Shown piece after piece: positions 35,533 to 46,041 of a stretch of DNA of 55,527 nucleotides. The stretch lies in assembly GCA_002796835.1 (NCBI GenBank), contig LUGL01000019.1, positions 59,906 to 115,432 of the forward strand. Direction: 5' to 3'. Numbering within the stretch: position 1 is the stretch's first letter; each line of letters begins with the position of its first letter. Below the pieces are notes generated by a model. It worked only from the letters and a program-made list of their open reading frames with translations. It was not told where the DNA came from and did not search any database. Origin of the DNA: Elainella saxicola E1. GTDB taxonomy: Bacteria; Cyanobacteriota; Cyanobacteriia; Elainellales; Elainellaceae. The position numbers and the translations under genes were made by a program.

Positions 35533-38439
35533 CTAAACAAAGTTATCACTAATTCCTCGAACGCGCGATCGAACCGCATTGGCATCAGGAACACCAGGGG
35601 TGCCAGAACCTGCTTTCGGTGGGATAATTACACTTTGAGCTGCCTGCACAGCCACATTTTCTGTAACAATCCAGAGAGGTTGCTTAAACAGTGGAGTTGT
35701 CAAAGGTGCAAAGCTGATGCCCACATTAAATCCAGCAATATGGTTGTGACGAATAATCGCCCGTCGATCGACGTAACCAAACAGACGAATGGCTTCAACC
35801 CGCAGATCTCTGGTTCGGTTAACTCGTTGGGTTGTCAGATAATTATTCTCAATCACCACACTGGTACAGTTGCCCACAAAAATGCCATGGCGATCGCGCG
35901 TGGCGCTAGTCGGCAAATTGACCTGAATTGTATTGCCGCTGATTTGAATCACCCCAGCAGAAATTGGATTCCGTGCAGCACCGGGCTGACTTAGACCAAC
36001 ATGAATGCCTTGGACCATACCCTGAATCTTATTGTTGAGAATATGCACCTCGTCTGCCTGACTGCCCGCAATCACAACGCCTTGCCCAGCCGCAGGAATA
36101 TCTTGTTGCGTCAGGGTATTAACGATCGTTCTCAGTGCGGGAGAGACACCCGTTAAATTTCCCCCCGTTGCAAAAACCTGGCTGGCAAAACTTTCCAAAA
36201 AATTCTTTAATTTGATCGGTGTATTAATTCCAGCTGGATTGATGCTATTGATCGCGGTTTGCCAGTCATTATCGTTGCGATTGACTCGGACGAGAGCTGG
36301 ATCGCTGCGAAAATGCACAACTTGTCCATTAAACCGCACTGTGGCATTGGTACTCGCAGGTGGATTCGCGACCAACTGAATGTTGGAAATAATCTGACGC
36401 CGTAACGCAGCACGATAATCGACATGGGTCAGCAGATTGGCGATCGGCGGTTGACTGCCCACCCGAATCATATTGTCTTCAATGTAGGAGCGAGCAACAT
36501 TTACCAGCAGCATGCCAATTTGCCGATGACCAACGGTAAGGTTACAGTGGCGAATCCGAGCACTGCCGACAGCATTGGGAGTTGAATTGCGGATGGTGAT
36601 GCAGCTGAAATCTGGGTTTGCGGCTCCTGCACATCGCAAGCTGACTGCCTCGATTTGCACTGTTGGACAATTGAGCAAAGTCAATGCTCCATTCAGATCG
36701 GGCATCCCCTGAATCTTCCCAGCTAAATCCGTTTCGATCGCACAATCGCGAATCGTTACACTCTGACAATTGACAAAGAGTAACCCGGCTTCTGAGGAGA
36801 CCAAAATACGGGTTCCTGCTCCCGATCCATTCAGGGTAATGTGACCTTTATTCTCGATGCGTAAGGGCGATCGCAGTTGATAGGTACCTACTCGTAAACA
36901 AATTTTGGCATCGGGTTGATTTGCTAATGTCGCCAAAGCTGCTGTTAAATCATCTCCGGGGCCTAATAGCAGCGAACAGTCCGTGCCATTGCGGCGACAT
37001 AACAAATCTAAGGCTTGCTGAACGGTGCGAGCATTATTGAGCTGACAGACGCTGTTATTAAAGCTGACATCTTCAGCCGTGATCGCAGTCAAAGCAGGAA
37101 ATGGTTTGCGGCAATCTGCTTGGGGTACAAGACGAAAACTAGTGGCATCTCGCTGCAAAAGGGCTAACCGCACAAAATAGTGAGGCGTTCCCTGCGGCAA
37201 TTGGGGAATGCGGTTTCTGGCGGCATCCACAGGCCAGTCGATCGTCCCAGTTTCAGCAGTAATAGCCGTTCGGGCTGGAATCAACCAATAATCGCCAACA
37301 TGATATTCTCCTTCCGAGAATTGCATTTCAATGCCGTCTTCTAAGACCTGCCAATCGCCAGTCATGGCCATGCCGTCTGTTGTTGCCTCGGTGCCGCCCT
37401 GATCCCAGCGTCGTACGGTTGGATGAGCCTGAAGATCTAAGCTTGGCAAGGTAGCCGGTTGCAGCACAATCTTATTCTCAGCCCGAATCACCCGATCGAT
37501 CTTCACCAGTTGACCATGCTGTTGCGTTAATTCGAGACGATCGTCACTCAGTTCCACCCATTCAGGCGGCGGATCGCTGGCAAAGCTCAAGACGCCATCT
37601 TTACCAATCTCATACACGACAACCTCATTGCCATTGATCACCTGATTATTCGTAGGTTTAATTTCACTGACCACTGTGCCGTTATCGCGCGACCATTTGA
37701 AGCGAGCCGTGCTGCGTGTGCCCCCTTTGTGAATTTCGACCCGATAGAGCTGGTTTTCTAAGCGACGATAGCCTGCTGTTGCAGGTAAGACACAGAGTGG
37801 ATCAGCCTGAGTGCCAATGGAGGTGATTTGGGTACGAGCATTGAGCTTTCCACCTGCACTATCAGGCATAAACTGACGATTGCGTAACTCGAACGGTGCC
37901 CACTCCGGAAATGCGCTATTGCAATCCATGCTGCCGGTTGGAGGAGTGACGCGCAGCAACCGCACCTGCCAAATCGTCTGGGTTCTGGTGGTTGTGTCTG
38001 CTCCTCCTAAGGCAACTTCACGAATGGACGGGTCTTCGATCGCGGTAATATGTCGTTGCCATACCTCCAAATAGGCCAGGTATAGACCCGAATCGGTCGG
38101 TAAAGTTGCTCCAGGTAAATAGGGCTGAGCTTTCACGATTGAGTTCTGATCGGCTGTAAATAGCGCATCTTCCTCAGCTTCACAGGCTATGCCAAAAACG
38201 TAATAACGCCCTTTGCCGATCAATAAATTATTACCCTGAGGCGTAATCTGAAAGCCCGGTCTTTCCTTTGGGGTGCCAGTGCGTCCCACGAGATCCACCG
38301 TCTCCGATTCCAGACGATATTGCTGAATCGCCTGCTGCTCATTCCAGTCTGCGTCTAACTGGACCCGCCCTTGCTGCATCAACACACTGCTATAGTGCTT
38401 TTCTGGCTTAAAAGGATAGCGGCTAAAATCTCCTTTCAT
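35533..38439 (-). CDS. DUF6519 / beta-helix protein of the contractile injection system
   Basis: 968 aa. The N-terminal part matches the DUF6519 pattern common in CIS loci (KGDFSRYPFKPEKHYSSVLMQQGRVQLDADWNEQ). The second half (about 480-930) is built of short strand-turn units (HITLNGSGAGTRIL, VTIRDCAIETDL, HILNNKIQGMVQGIHVG, VVIENNYL), typical of a right-handed parallel beta-helix as in tail spikes and polysaccharide-binding proteins. No signal peptide. It is the last gene of the locus, 76 bases after the tail-I-like gene. Likely an outer baseplate or host-contact part; enzymatic residues cannot be assigned. Confidence 0.8.
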   Translation of the reverse strand: MKGDFSRYPFKPEKHYSSVLMQQGRVQLDADWNEQQAIQQYRLESETVDLVGRTGTPKERPGFQITPQGNNLLIGKGRYYVFGIACEAEEDALFTADQNSIVKAQPYLPGATLPTDSGLYLAYLEVWQRHITAIEDPSIREVALGGADTTTRTQTIWQVRLLRVTPPTGSMDCNSAFPEWAPFELRNRQFMPDSAGGKLNARTQITSIGTQADPLCVLPATAGYRRLENQLYRVEIHKGGTRSTARFKWSRDNGTVVSEIKPTNNQVINGNEVVVYEIGKDGVLSFASDPPPEWVELSDDRLELTQQHGQLVKIDRVIRAENKIVLQPATLPSLDLQAHPTVRRWDQGGTEATTDGMAMTGDWQVLEDGIEMQFSEGEYHVGDYWLIPARTAITAETGTIDWPVDAARNRIPQLPQGTPHYFVRLALLQRDATSFRLVPQADCRKPFPALTAITAEDVSFNNSVCQLNNARTVQQALDLLCRRNGTDCSLLLGPGDDLTAALATLANQPDAKICLRVGTYQLRSPLRIENKGHITLNGSGAGTRILVSSEAGLLFVNCQSVTIRDCAIETDLAGKIQGMPDLNGALTLLNCPTVQIEAVSLRCAGAANPDFSCITIRNSTPNAVGSARIRHCNLTVGHRQIGMLLVNVARSYIEDNMIRVGSQPPIANLLTHVDYRAALRRQIISNIQLVANPPASTNATVRFNGQVVHFRSDPALVRVNRNDNDWQTAINSINPAGINTPIKLKNFLESFASQVFATGGNLTGVSPALRTIVNTLTQQDIPAAGQGVVIAGSQADEVHILNNKIQGMVQGIHVGLSQPGAARNPISAGVIQISGNTIQVNLPTSATRDRHGIFVGNCTSVVIENNYLTTQRVNRTRDLRVEAIRLFGYVDRRAIIRHNHIAGFNVGISFAPLTTPLFKQPLWIVTENVAVQAAQSVIIPPKAGSGTPGVPDANAVRSRVRGISDNFV

Positions 38440-38515
38440 AAAACGGTCCTCGTTTGCGGTAGGAAGAAGCGGTCGGAAAAAAGAGCGGCAGGCATTGCGG
38501 GAGGTTCATCTCCGT

Positions 38516-40702
38516 CTAACTGGCATAAAACACTCCGGCTTCCAGACTGAAGCGCAGATATTCCGCGAGTCTTATCTGGAGATTGGTTTCGCATTGGCTC
38601 GCATAAAGATCATGGAAAACGCCCATCTCTGATTCATCTGCTGCGCCTCGACGAATTTCGGCAGCACAAGCTGGGTGGAGTTGGCAGTAACTTGGGTGAC
38701 CATACTGCGTGGAATTGAATTGCGGCAGAACGCGTCTGGCCTGCTCGATCGTTTGGGGCTGACAGTGATAACGCCGAGGCACATGAGCATTGAGCGGTAA
38801 ATAGCAAAAGTGAACGCATCCCTGTTGACGAGCCTCAACTTGCAGCACAGGTCGATCGGGCGGATCGGAGGGCGCGGGTTCAGCCAGAAATATACTGTTC
38901 TCGGCGAGAGAGAGACGATCGGCATGAAGTTTACCAATCATCGTGCTTTCGGTTATCTCTAAGCTGCCTGCGGCACTATCTGCTGCTAATCCAGCATAGG
39001 CAAATTGATCAGCCGTCAAAGCATCCACAATGCTGCGATGGATTTGGGTCTGCGATCCTCGGTTAATCCGAATAGCGCCCAGAATGCAAGATTCGATTTC
39101 CAGAATGGTGTTTGCCGTTTCCACCACCAAACTGGGCAAAGCAGTTCGAGCCATGCCATCCCGATGCAGCGCAAGTCCAGGCACCAGCGTGCAATGGCGC
39201 AACCGTAATTTTTGCAGACGATTAGGCTGACCGTTGAATTGAGCGGGCACGATCAGTTGACCACCCGCAATCAGCAAGCCATCCAGCGTAATTTCGCCAC
39301 TGTCTTCGCCCACCAGCAAACCGGAATTCGTCAGTTCCAGCAGCGGTCGGGACCCATTTGCCGCATAGAGTTGCAATTGAGTATCGGCTGCCACTTGAAT
39401 CACCAGATCAGTAGCTGCATAGCGTCCGTTGCCCTGAATTTCGAGTAAGGTGCGATCGCCCCGGTTGGTCAAGGCATCCTGAATCGTTGCAGCCTCAGTG
39501 GGAATTTGGATCGGAGCCGTTGCTGGAGTCGTTGCTGGTAGGCTGGCTGTCCGATCGTACGCACCACCCCCTAAATCCGCAGTAAAGCCATAGTGAAAAC
39601 TAACATAAACGGGAACATCAGGAGGGATATCTGCCGGAAAAACAATACGGCCCAACTCTGGATCGATCGCAATTTTCGTCTGGTTCATGTAGGGCCAAGC
39701 ACTGCTATCTGGATCGGCCTCCAGATCTGACAGATTGCATACTTCAACTGCGGTGATAGGTTGCACTTCTGTGCCGATCGTAATCCAGAGGCTTTTGCCC
39801 TCGCCGTAATGGGTGTCTAACTCTGCATATAGCTGACGCCGACTCAGCGGTAGGGGAACATTCACGGGCATGGCCAGTTGCGTGATGGTCGTTTCCGTTT
39901 GGGGCAGGTTGTAAAGCTGCAAGTTAGCGCCCAGTGGATTGAACAGAAAGCGGCGACCATCAACCCGAAAAGCTGGGGAATCGAGTAACGGATAACTGCG
40001 GACCTGCCACAGAAAAATGCCGATATTGGGAATGTTGTAGCGGCCTCGCCCTCGGCTAATCCGGCGCACATCCACCGTATGCGGAATCGGGTCAAACGGG
40101 GTTTGCAGCCAGTTGAGCGATCGCCATTGGCGCAGGTCTGGAGTGGTCCGGTTTTCAGGCCGCAAATGGTTGAGAAACTGGGTTGTAGCTAAATACTGAA
40201 AAAACTCCACCACTGCCGCATCCCAGCTGGTAACATCGCGGGCTAACTGCTCCAACATCGAGGCCGTGCCTTTGCGACGCCGATAAGCAATGGTATTCGC
40301 CACTTCTGCCCGGGGGCTGCCCAGGCGATCGGTCTGTGCCAAGCCGCCTACGTGATACAACGTCCGGTAGCCCACCAAATCGCCAATATAGGGAACCACC
40401 CAGTCAGCACAGGTTTCAATGAATTGGTCATCATAGAGTTGAGCCAAATTTTCTTCTAGCGTGCCAATTTGTGACGCCAATAGCAGCATCAGCGTTTCTA
40501 ACGGTCCTCGCTGTTGTTTGTCGCGCAGTGCATGGAGGCGAGCCGCTTGCTGAGGAGTGAGCGTTGAAATGGCATCTGTGAGGGCCTCTAATTCTGCTTG
40601 TTCTGCCGCAGTCAGCAAAACCAACTGATCGGCAATCGCCCGATCTCGGATGCGATAAATCGCGGGCAACAGCTCAAACAGAGTGTTCGCATCAAAGCCC
40701 AT
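38516..40702 (-). CDS. Tail protein I / gp7-like CIS baseplate protein
   Basis: 728 aa, belonging to the large tail-protein family found after the J-type wedge genes of eCIS loci. The N-terminal region LFELLPAIYRIRD and DDQFIETCADWVVPYIGDLVGYRTL, then VANTIAYRRRKGTASMLEQLARDVTSWDAAVVEFFQ, is characteristic. The latter half (about 400-660) has repetitive beta-strand units that look like a decoration domain. It begins 2 bases after the stop of the preceding wedge gene, so translation is coupled. Position corresponds to Afp12-type components. Confidence 0.8.
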   Translation of the reverse strand: MGFDANTLFELLPAIYRIRDRAIADQLVLLTAAEQAELEALTDAISTLTPQQAARLHALRDKQQRGPLETLMLLLASQIGTLEENLAQLYDDQFIETCADWVVPYIGDLVGYRTLYHVGGLAQTDRLGSPRAEVANTIAYRRRKGTASMLEQLARDVTSWDAAVVEFFQYLATTQFLNHLRPENRTTPDLRQWRSLNWLQTPFDPIPHTVDVRRISRGRGRYNIPNIGIFLWQVRSYPLLDSPAFRVDGRRFLFNPLGANLQLYNLPQTETTITQLAMPVNVPLPLSRRQLYAELDTHYGEGKSLWITIGTEVQPITAVEVCNLSDLEADPDSSAWPYMNQTKIAIDPELGRIVFPADIPPDVPVYVSFHYGFTADLGGGAYDRTASLPATTPATAPIQIPTEAATIQDALTNRGDRTLLEIQGNGRYAATDLVIQVAADTQLQLYAANGSRPLLELTNSGLLVGEDSGEITLDGLLIAGGQLIVPAQFNGQPNRLQKLRLRHCTLVPGLALHRDGMARTALPSLVVETANTILEIESCILGAIRINRGSQTQIHRSIVDALTADQFAYAGLAADSAAGSLEITESTMIGKLHADRLSLAENSIFLAEPAPSDPPDRPVLQVEARQQGCVHFCYLPLNAHVPRRYHCQPQTIEQARRVLPQFNSTQYGHPSYCQLHPACAAEIRRGAADESEMGVFHDLYASQCETNLQIRLAEYLRFSLEAGVFYAS

Positions 40703-40704
40703 GG

Positions 40705-43392
40705 CTACATTCCTCCTAACATCAAAGGTCGGGGATCGAGCAGGAGTAATTCAGCCGCGATCGCTGTATCGGTGCCTGCTTGAGGGGCACTAGCCAACAG
40801 CAAAGGTTGCAAGGTTCCCTGGTCTTTGAGGGGTGCATCCGTGCGATAGAGCTGATCGAGATCGACTGCAATCACACCTTTCACCTGCTGGATCACCCAC
40901 ATCACTTCACTGGCTGCAACGGGCTGGCCAAACTGACGGGTGGCAAATCCAAAAGCCTGCCGCAGCGCTTGCTCCACCTGAGCCAACACGTCTGGAGTTT
41001 GATAAACCGGATCGATTTTGAGCTTGCCAGATAGCAGGAAAAAGGCAGGACGATAGGTTTTCACGTCTAAAGGCACTAATGAATCTCCAGCTTGCTGCAT
41101 GGCCGTCAGCAGATTTTGATAGAGCAGACTGGTTGGCTCGATCGTGCTTCCCTGTACCCCGGCCACCGTGACAAACACGCCTCGCTGCCGACCATCCCAG
41201 GTCCAGGTCGCCAGCGCTTTTGCCACACCTGTAAAGGCACGGGCAAAGTCTTCGTAGTCCTGCAATGACACAATCCGGTTGAGGGTGCGAATCGTTAAGG
41301 CCGCATTAGCGCGAATCTCCTCCAGAGTTTCTGGATCTGCCGCGTTCGCTGGAGCGATCGGATTACTGACGCTGCGAATTCCCAAAGGCCGGGTTAGCAG
41401 TAAGCTCAATTGTTTTTCCTGCAGCAGCCCTGCTTCTCCCATACCCTGGCGATAGACTGCCTGCACATTTTCTTGACCGGTTGGTAATCTCGCGCCGGTA
41501 CGTCCGTTACCAAATTGCACTGTGGTCGTTCCTGCCTCTCCCGGACGAATCCGATAGATCCGCTCCTCTGGACCATGCCCATAGAAAGTTGAGACCTCCT
41601 GCCACTGCAGCCCATTCACATAAATTTGCAGTGTGGGGACTGCTCCAGTTGCTGTAGCCGCACTAGTGTAGGTCAGCGGCAGATGGTGCAGCGAAAATTG
41701 CTGGAACGCAAGGCTGGCATTACCACTGCCTAACACTTCCGTTTTTGTTTCACCATGGGTGGCGATCGCCACATTGGCATTGACGGTCACCGTGGTTCGC
41801 ACATAGCGATGCTGCAAGCTGGTCTGGAACGTGAGTTCGGTATAGCCATTGTTAAAGATCACCTCTGCCAGAATCACCACTTCACTTGCTTCTACCCCTT
41901 CCAGATCTTCCCGTTCGCCGCTGATCACCACAGGCCGCCCCACCTGCAATTCCAGATACAGCCGATCCAAAACCAGATGATTCCCCTGGACCGGTTCGGC
42001 GATCGGCAATTCCACCAGCGTCAGCCGTTCGCTCTGAGCTAAGACCGTCGTATCACGCAGGGTGAAATGATTGAAATCGGCGGCATGTTCCAGCCGCAAC
42101 CGCGTCACCTTGGCGCTGAGGGTAAAGCCACTACGCGATAGTTCCGAATTGTCTTGCACTTGATAGACTTGCCGATAGTTCGGACTTTCTAGGACGACCC
42201 AGCTACCGGTCAAAACGCGGGGATTGACGCTATCCAGATCTACTCGTCCTAACGTTTGCGGCGTAATTGCTCCCGTAATTCCGGCTTCCTCTTTTAAGGT
42301 TCGTCCTTCCCAATTGCCCAACGGACGAGTATTCGGAGGCAAATCGTCATACTTCGGGGCATTGTGGCCAAACACTGCCGCTCGCTGACGAAAGGCAAAC
42401 GCTCCGGTGGTGGTGGGTAAATCTCGACGAGCAACCTGGCTATTAATTTGGCTATTAATATTGAGCGTGAGGGCGCGCAACGACCACTGCTGCACTTTGG
42501 CTAGCGCACTGAGATCGGCCTGTCGCCATCGCTGATTCAACACCTGAGTTTTAACGATGTCGTTATTTAACGGTCGAGACAGGGTAAAAAACTGGGCCAC
42601 CGCCAGATAGACAATCACAAAGGGGGGTGGATCAGGCGGATCATCCACCAGATCAATCTGGGTAGTTTGTGCGGTTGCATTGATGTGAATGCGCTGGATG
42701 CGGCGAACATCGCGATCGCTCCGTCCCGATCCTGTCACCAACAGGATGCTATCGCCTGGAGCCAAATTGCTGGCCACCCCTTTCACCGTCAGCGTCTGGG
42801 TGCCACTGCTGAGCATGGGATGAGGTTGAGTGAGGCGAGGCCGCATAGCATTCCATTCTGGACGGGCTGCAATCCGTTCGATCGTCTCGAAGATTTGGGG
42901 CCGTTCACCGGGGGCCGGAATACTTTGGACTTTGGTCCCTGATTCCACGGGTGCAACCTGCAAAGCTGGATCGGAATCATCCACCGTGAATGCTAGATAA
43001 GTGCTGGCTGCTACCCCCGGACGTGGTTGATAACCTACCAGTTCTGCTAGGCTTTGTAGCGATCGTCGTTCCGTGGCCGTGCGCACATAGGCTTCATTCG
43101 CAATCTGTTCCTGATAAAACGTCAGAACATCGGCGACCATGGCCCAGGCATCAAGCAGGGCGATCGTAAAATCCTGAGGATCTCGCGTCTTTAAATCACG
43201 CAGGGCGGGCAGATCCGCTGCTGAGAGCCGCGCCAGCAGGCTGGCCTTAAATCGACTGTGGGTACCAATCCGATAGGCAATCGCTGACAGACCAGGACGA
43301 TTCTCGATCGCTACTGGGGTTTCAACCGTCAGTCCATCACAGCAACCGCAATCATTCAAGCTGCGCAAAGTCGGATCGAGGGAACTACTCAT
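40705..43392 (-). CDS. CIS baseplate wedge protein, J/gp6-like (second copy)
   Basis: 895 aa, 'putative baseplate assembly protein' type. Cys-rich start (LNDCGCCDGL), then GLSAIAYRIGTHSRFKASLLARL, DLKTRDPQDFTIALLDAWAMVADVLTFYQEQIANEAYVRTATERRSL. The J-like core contains VQFGNGRTGARLPTGQENVQAVYRQGMGEAG and TIRTLNRIVSLQDYEDFARAFTGVAKA. It overlaps the upstream wedge gene by 4 bases (ATGA) and so is made in fixed proportion to it. In phage T4 terms it forms part of the hexagonal baseplate around the hub. Confidence 0.85.
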   Translation of the reverse strand: MSSSLDPTLRSLNDCGCCDGLTVETPVAIENRPGLSAIAYRIGTHSRFKASLLARLSAADLPALRDLKTRDPQDFTIALLDAWAMVADVLTFYQEQIANEAYVRTATERRSLQSLAELVGYQPRPGVAASTYLAFTVDDSDPALQVAPVESGTKVQSIPAPGERPQIFETIERIAARPEWNAMRPRLTQPHPMLSSGTQTLTVKGVASNLAPGDSILLVTGSGRSDRDVRRIQRIHINATAQTTQIDLVDDPPDPPPFVIVYLAVAQFFTLSRPLNNDIVKTQVLNQRWRQADLSALAKVQQWSLRALTLNINSQINSQVARRDLPTTTGAFAFRQRAAVFGHNAPKYDDLPPNTRPLGNWEGRTLKEEAGITGAITPQTLGRVDLDSVNPRVLTGSWVVLESPNYRQVYQVQDNSELSRSGFTLSAKVTRLRLEHAADFNHFTLRDTTVLAQSERLTLVELPIAEPVQGNHLVLDRLYLELQVGRPVVISGEREDLEGVEASEVVILAEVIFNNGYTELTFQTSLQHRYVRTTVTVNANVAIATHGETKTEVLGSGNASLAFQQFSLHHLPLTYTSAATATGAVPTLQIYVNGLQWQEVSTFYGHGPEERIYRIRPGEAGTTTVQFGNGRTGARLPTGQENVQAVYRQGMGEAGLLQEKQLSLLLTRPLGIRSVSNPIAPANAADPETLEEIRANAALTIRTLNRIVSLQDYEDFARAFTGVAKALATWTWDGRQRGVFVTVAGVQGSTIEPTSLLYQNLLTAMQQAGDSLVPLDVKTYRPAFFLLSGKLKIDPVYQTPDVLAQVEQALRQAFGFATRQFGQPVAASEVMWVIQQVKGVIAVDLDQLYRTDAPLKDQGTLQPLLLASAPQAGTDTAIAAELLLLDPRPLMLGGM

Positions 43393-46028
43393 TTGCCACC
43401 CTCCAGCACCAAACGAAAGACACCCCGATCGGGGAAATTGGGGTCATTATCCAGACGAGGAATTTCAAACCGGCTAAATTCCAGTTTGCCGCTGTCTAAA
43501 GCATCCAGACCAGGCCGATCGCGCCGTTGGAATTGGCTAATTTGCACAAATGCCACGCCTTCAATCGCCTGAGCTGCGGCATAGAGTGGACTGAGATAGA
43601 CCGTTTGGCCAAACGTAAAGTTGTCTGGATGAAATACACCCTGTTGACCATTGGGTTGAATGCGATTGCTAAATACTTCCAGCAAGGCAGCCCTGACCCG
43701 ACTGCGAAAATAATCAGGCAGCACCCGCACCTGCATCGTAACTTCCAGCGCCACCAGACGTGGACGATCGATCTCTAAATCATGGCCTGCTAACCGATAG
43801 GGACTGAGGAATTGGCGCAACTCCTGTTCGAAGGCATCATCCACAGGCGCTCCATTCAATCGATCGACGCTGACAAAGACCGTATGCCAACTGCCAGTCC
43901 AGCGCACCGCTGCCGAAGCTTGCTGCACTCCCGCATAGGTTTGGCTCAGGGCGGCATAATCTTCGGGGGTTACGGCTCGTTTCAGGCTTGCGCCCACCGG
44001 ACGACGGCTATCGTTGCTAATGTCTTGGGTGCGGAAGGCACTCGGCGCATATTGCCGTACTTCCTCGATCGTTTCCATCTCCACGCCACCCGTAGCAGGC
44101 AAAGGATTACTGACGCTCAAAATTCCATCTTCTGTGCTGGCAATATGGACTAAAGCATCTGCGCCAACATTACCTCGACTGCCGTTACCGACCCGATAGG
44201 TTGCCGTAAATTGCGTTTCGCTTTGCGGTCTTGCCCCATGCTGACCATCCCCAAATCGCACTAGCGATCGGCCATCCGCTTCCACTTCCAGCACAAATTC
44301 GGGTCGATCCTGGCTATTTAGTAGATCGAGCTGAGGCTTCCAGGTCATCGATATGCCATTGCTGCCCGAACTATGCAGCTTCACAACTGGGAGGGCGTTT
44401 GCCGCAGAATAGGTCAGAGCCGCATGGGCAGAGGCGATCGATGCTGCACTGTCTTGCTGCAACCGTTCCAGGGGGTCCAGATAAGGAACGGCCTGGGTTA
44501 CGGGTCCGAACTGGAGCTGAGGCCGAAATCGGGGCGGCAAGGTTTGAGTGCGTTGAGGGCGGCAGCGAGCGGTCGTCTCTTGGCCTACCTGCGTCCGATC
44601 TACCTGTTCGATTACCTGCTCGATCGTTGCATCGGGCACAGTTCCTAGAATTTCTTCCTCTGCGGCGGCGCGTCCGATCGTTCGTCCATGGTCTGCCAGC
44701 ACTAAATTCCCCAACGCCACACTGATAGGTTCCACGTAAGCTCGTCCTTCGCGATCGTCAATTTCGGCAGAAATACAAACGGGAAAAGGCAGGGCATCTT
44801 CACTACCCCAGCGAATTTCTGTCACGGGCAGCGGCTGATCGGACGGTTCCCGGTCAAAGCGTCGTCCGATTGGATCAACCCCTGCCTGTACTTCCAGCAG
44901 CCGCACGGCATGACGATGACTCAGTTCAGCATCCTCTGATTCACCCGTTCGAGGGCTGCGGATTTCCTGGAAGATCAGCACCATTCCCGCCCTTAAATTG
45001 GGAAAACTGCCGCGCAGCGTTGCACGAGTCGCACCCTTCGGCAAACAGCATTCTCTGGCTCCCCAGGTGTAAAACTCGATCTGATTATGCTCTGGGAATA
45101 GCGGCATTGCATGCATCGTTTCAAACACGATCGCCCCTGCGCCGATCGCTCGATCATACTCCAACGAATTGGGTTCAATCTGGGGCGGCAGATCCGGCAA
45201 GCTGCTGAGCAATTGCGTCTGGCTTGGCAAAGTGATGGAACTCCCTGCCTGGATGCGAACCTGTACCCAAGTGCGAGCATTGCAGCCATCATGCATGAAA
45301 TAGTCTACTAAGCGGGCATGGCGACGTGCCGAAATCCGGTGATGACAGGTGCTGAGATAGGCTTCAGTTGCGATCGCATCTTGCTGATAGCTGAGATAAT
45401 CGCCCACATAGGCCAGGGCCTCCACAAGCATCACACCCAGATCTGCCGGGTTGCGCTCCTGCCATTGGGGCAACAAGACCGACAGCCGATCGAGCATGAG
45501 TTGACGCAGACTGATATAGTCCCGTGCTAAGTAGTCAATGGTGGGTTCGGAATGCAGGGGCGGTTCACAGGGCTGGCTCTGCTGACAGTCATCCGTGCTG
45601 GCCAGATCAGTATTGCAGTTAATTTTGAACGAGAAATCGACCGATCGCAGAATTGGATCGATTGCGTTCAAGCTGGCCGGACTGGCCGGATCTTCCACCA
45701 GGCGCAAGGTATAGATCGAAAAATCTCCGGCCTGATCGACCTCAACGATCAATACTGGCGTCAAATTAGCATTTTCAGGATCAGGGCCAGTTTGAACCTG
45801 CACCACGCTAATATTCTGAATTCTGACGCCACCCTCAATGCGAAGATTGGCCACCGTTAAGTTCAGCCCGGTTGGATCATGGATAAAATGCACAAACAGC
45901 CGCTTCTGGCGTTGATCGAGGGGCAAACTGGGTTGATCCAGCACTTCCAAAAAATCAATGCCATTCAGGTCACTGCGTTGGGCAATTTCATTGCGGCGGC
46001 GATCGTTGTCACAACAGAAATACCGCAT
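43389..46028 (-). CDS. CIS baseplate wedge protein, J/gp6-like (first copy)
   Basis: 879 aa. Begins MRYFCCDNDRRRNEI at ATG 46028 behind a gaaagaggga ribosome binding site. The frame is open to 46130, but that would overlap gp25. Internal landmarks are DYISLRQLMLDRLSVLLPQW, LVEALAYVGDYLSYQQDAIATEAYL, VRFGDGQHGARP, and KRAVTPEDYAALSQTYAGVQQASAAVRWTGSWHTVFVSVD, as in gpJ/Afp11-type proteins. The last 4 bases overlap the next wedge gene. The two wedges share order of motifs, consistent with an ancient duplication typical of eCIS. Confidence 0.86.
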   Translation of the reverse strand: MRYFCCDNDRRRNEIAQRSDLNGIDFLEVLDQPSLPLDQRQKRLFVHFIHDPTGLNLTVANLRIEGGVRIQNISVVQVQTGPDPENANLTPVLIVEVDQAGDFSIYTLRLVEDPASPASLNAIDPILRSVDFSFKINCNTDLASTDDCQQSQPCEPPLHSEPTIDYLARDYISLRQLMLDRLSVLLPQWQERNPADLGVMLVEALAYVGDYLSYQQDAIATEAYLSTCHHRISARRHARLVDYFMHDGCNARTWVQVRIQAGSSITLPSQTQLLSSLPDLPPQIEPNSLEYDRAIGAGAIVFETMHAMPLFPEHNQIEFYTWGARECCLPKGATRATLRGSFPNLRAGMVLIFQEIRSPRTGESEDAELSHRHAVRLLEVQAGVDPIGRRFDREPSDQPLPVTEIRWGSEDALPFPVCISAEIDDREGRAYVEPISVALGNLVLADHGRTIGRAAAEEEILGTVPDATIEQVIEQVDRTQVGQETTARCRPQRTQTLPPRFRPQLQFGPVTQAVPYLDPLERLQQDSAASIASAHAALTYSAANALPVVKLHSSGSNGISMTWKPQLDLLNSQDRPEFVLEVEADGRSLVRFGDGQHGARPQSETQFTATYRVGNGSRGNVGADALVHIASTEDGILSVSNPLPATGGVEMETIEEVRQYAPSAFRTQDISNDSRRPVGASLKRAVTPEDYAALSQTYAGVQQASAAVRWTGSWHTVFVSVDRLNGAPVDDAFEQELRQFLSPYRLAGHDLEIDRPRLVALEVTMQVRVLPDYFRSRVRAALLEVFSNRIQPNGQQGVFHPDNFTFGQTVYLSPLYAAAQAIEGVAFVQISQFQRRDRPGLDALDSGKLEFSRFEIPRLDNDPNFPDRGVFRLVLEGGK

Positions 46029-46041
46029 CTTCCCTCTTTCC

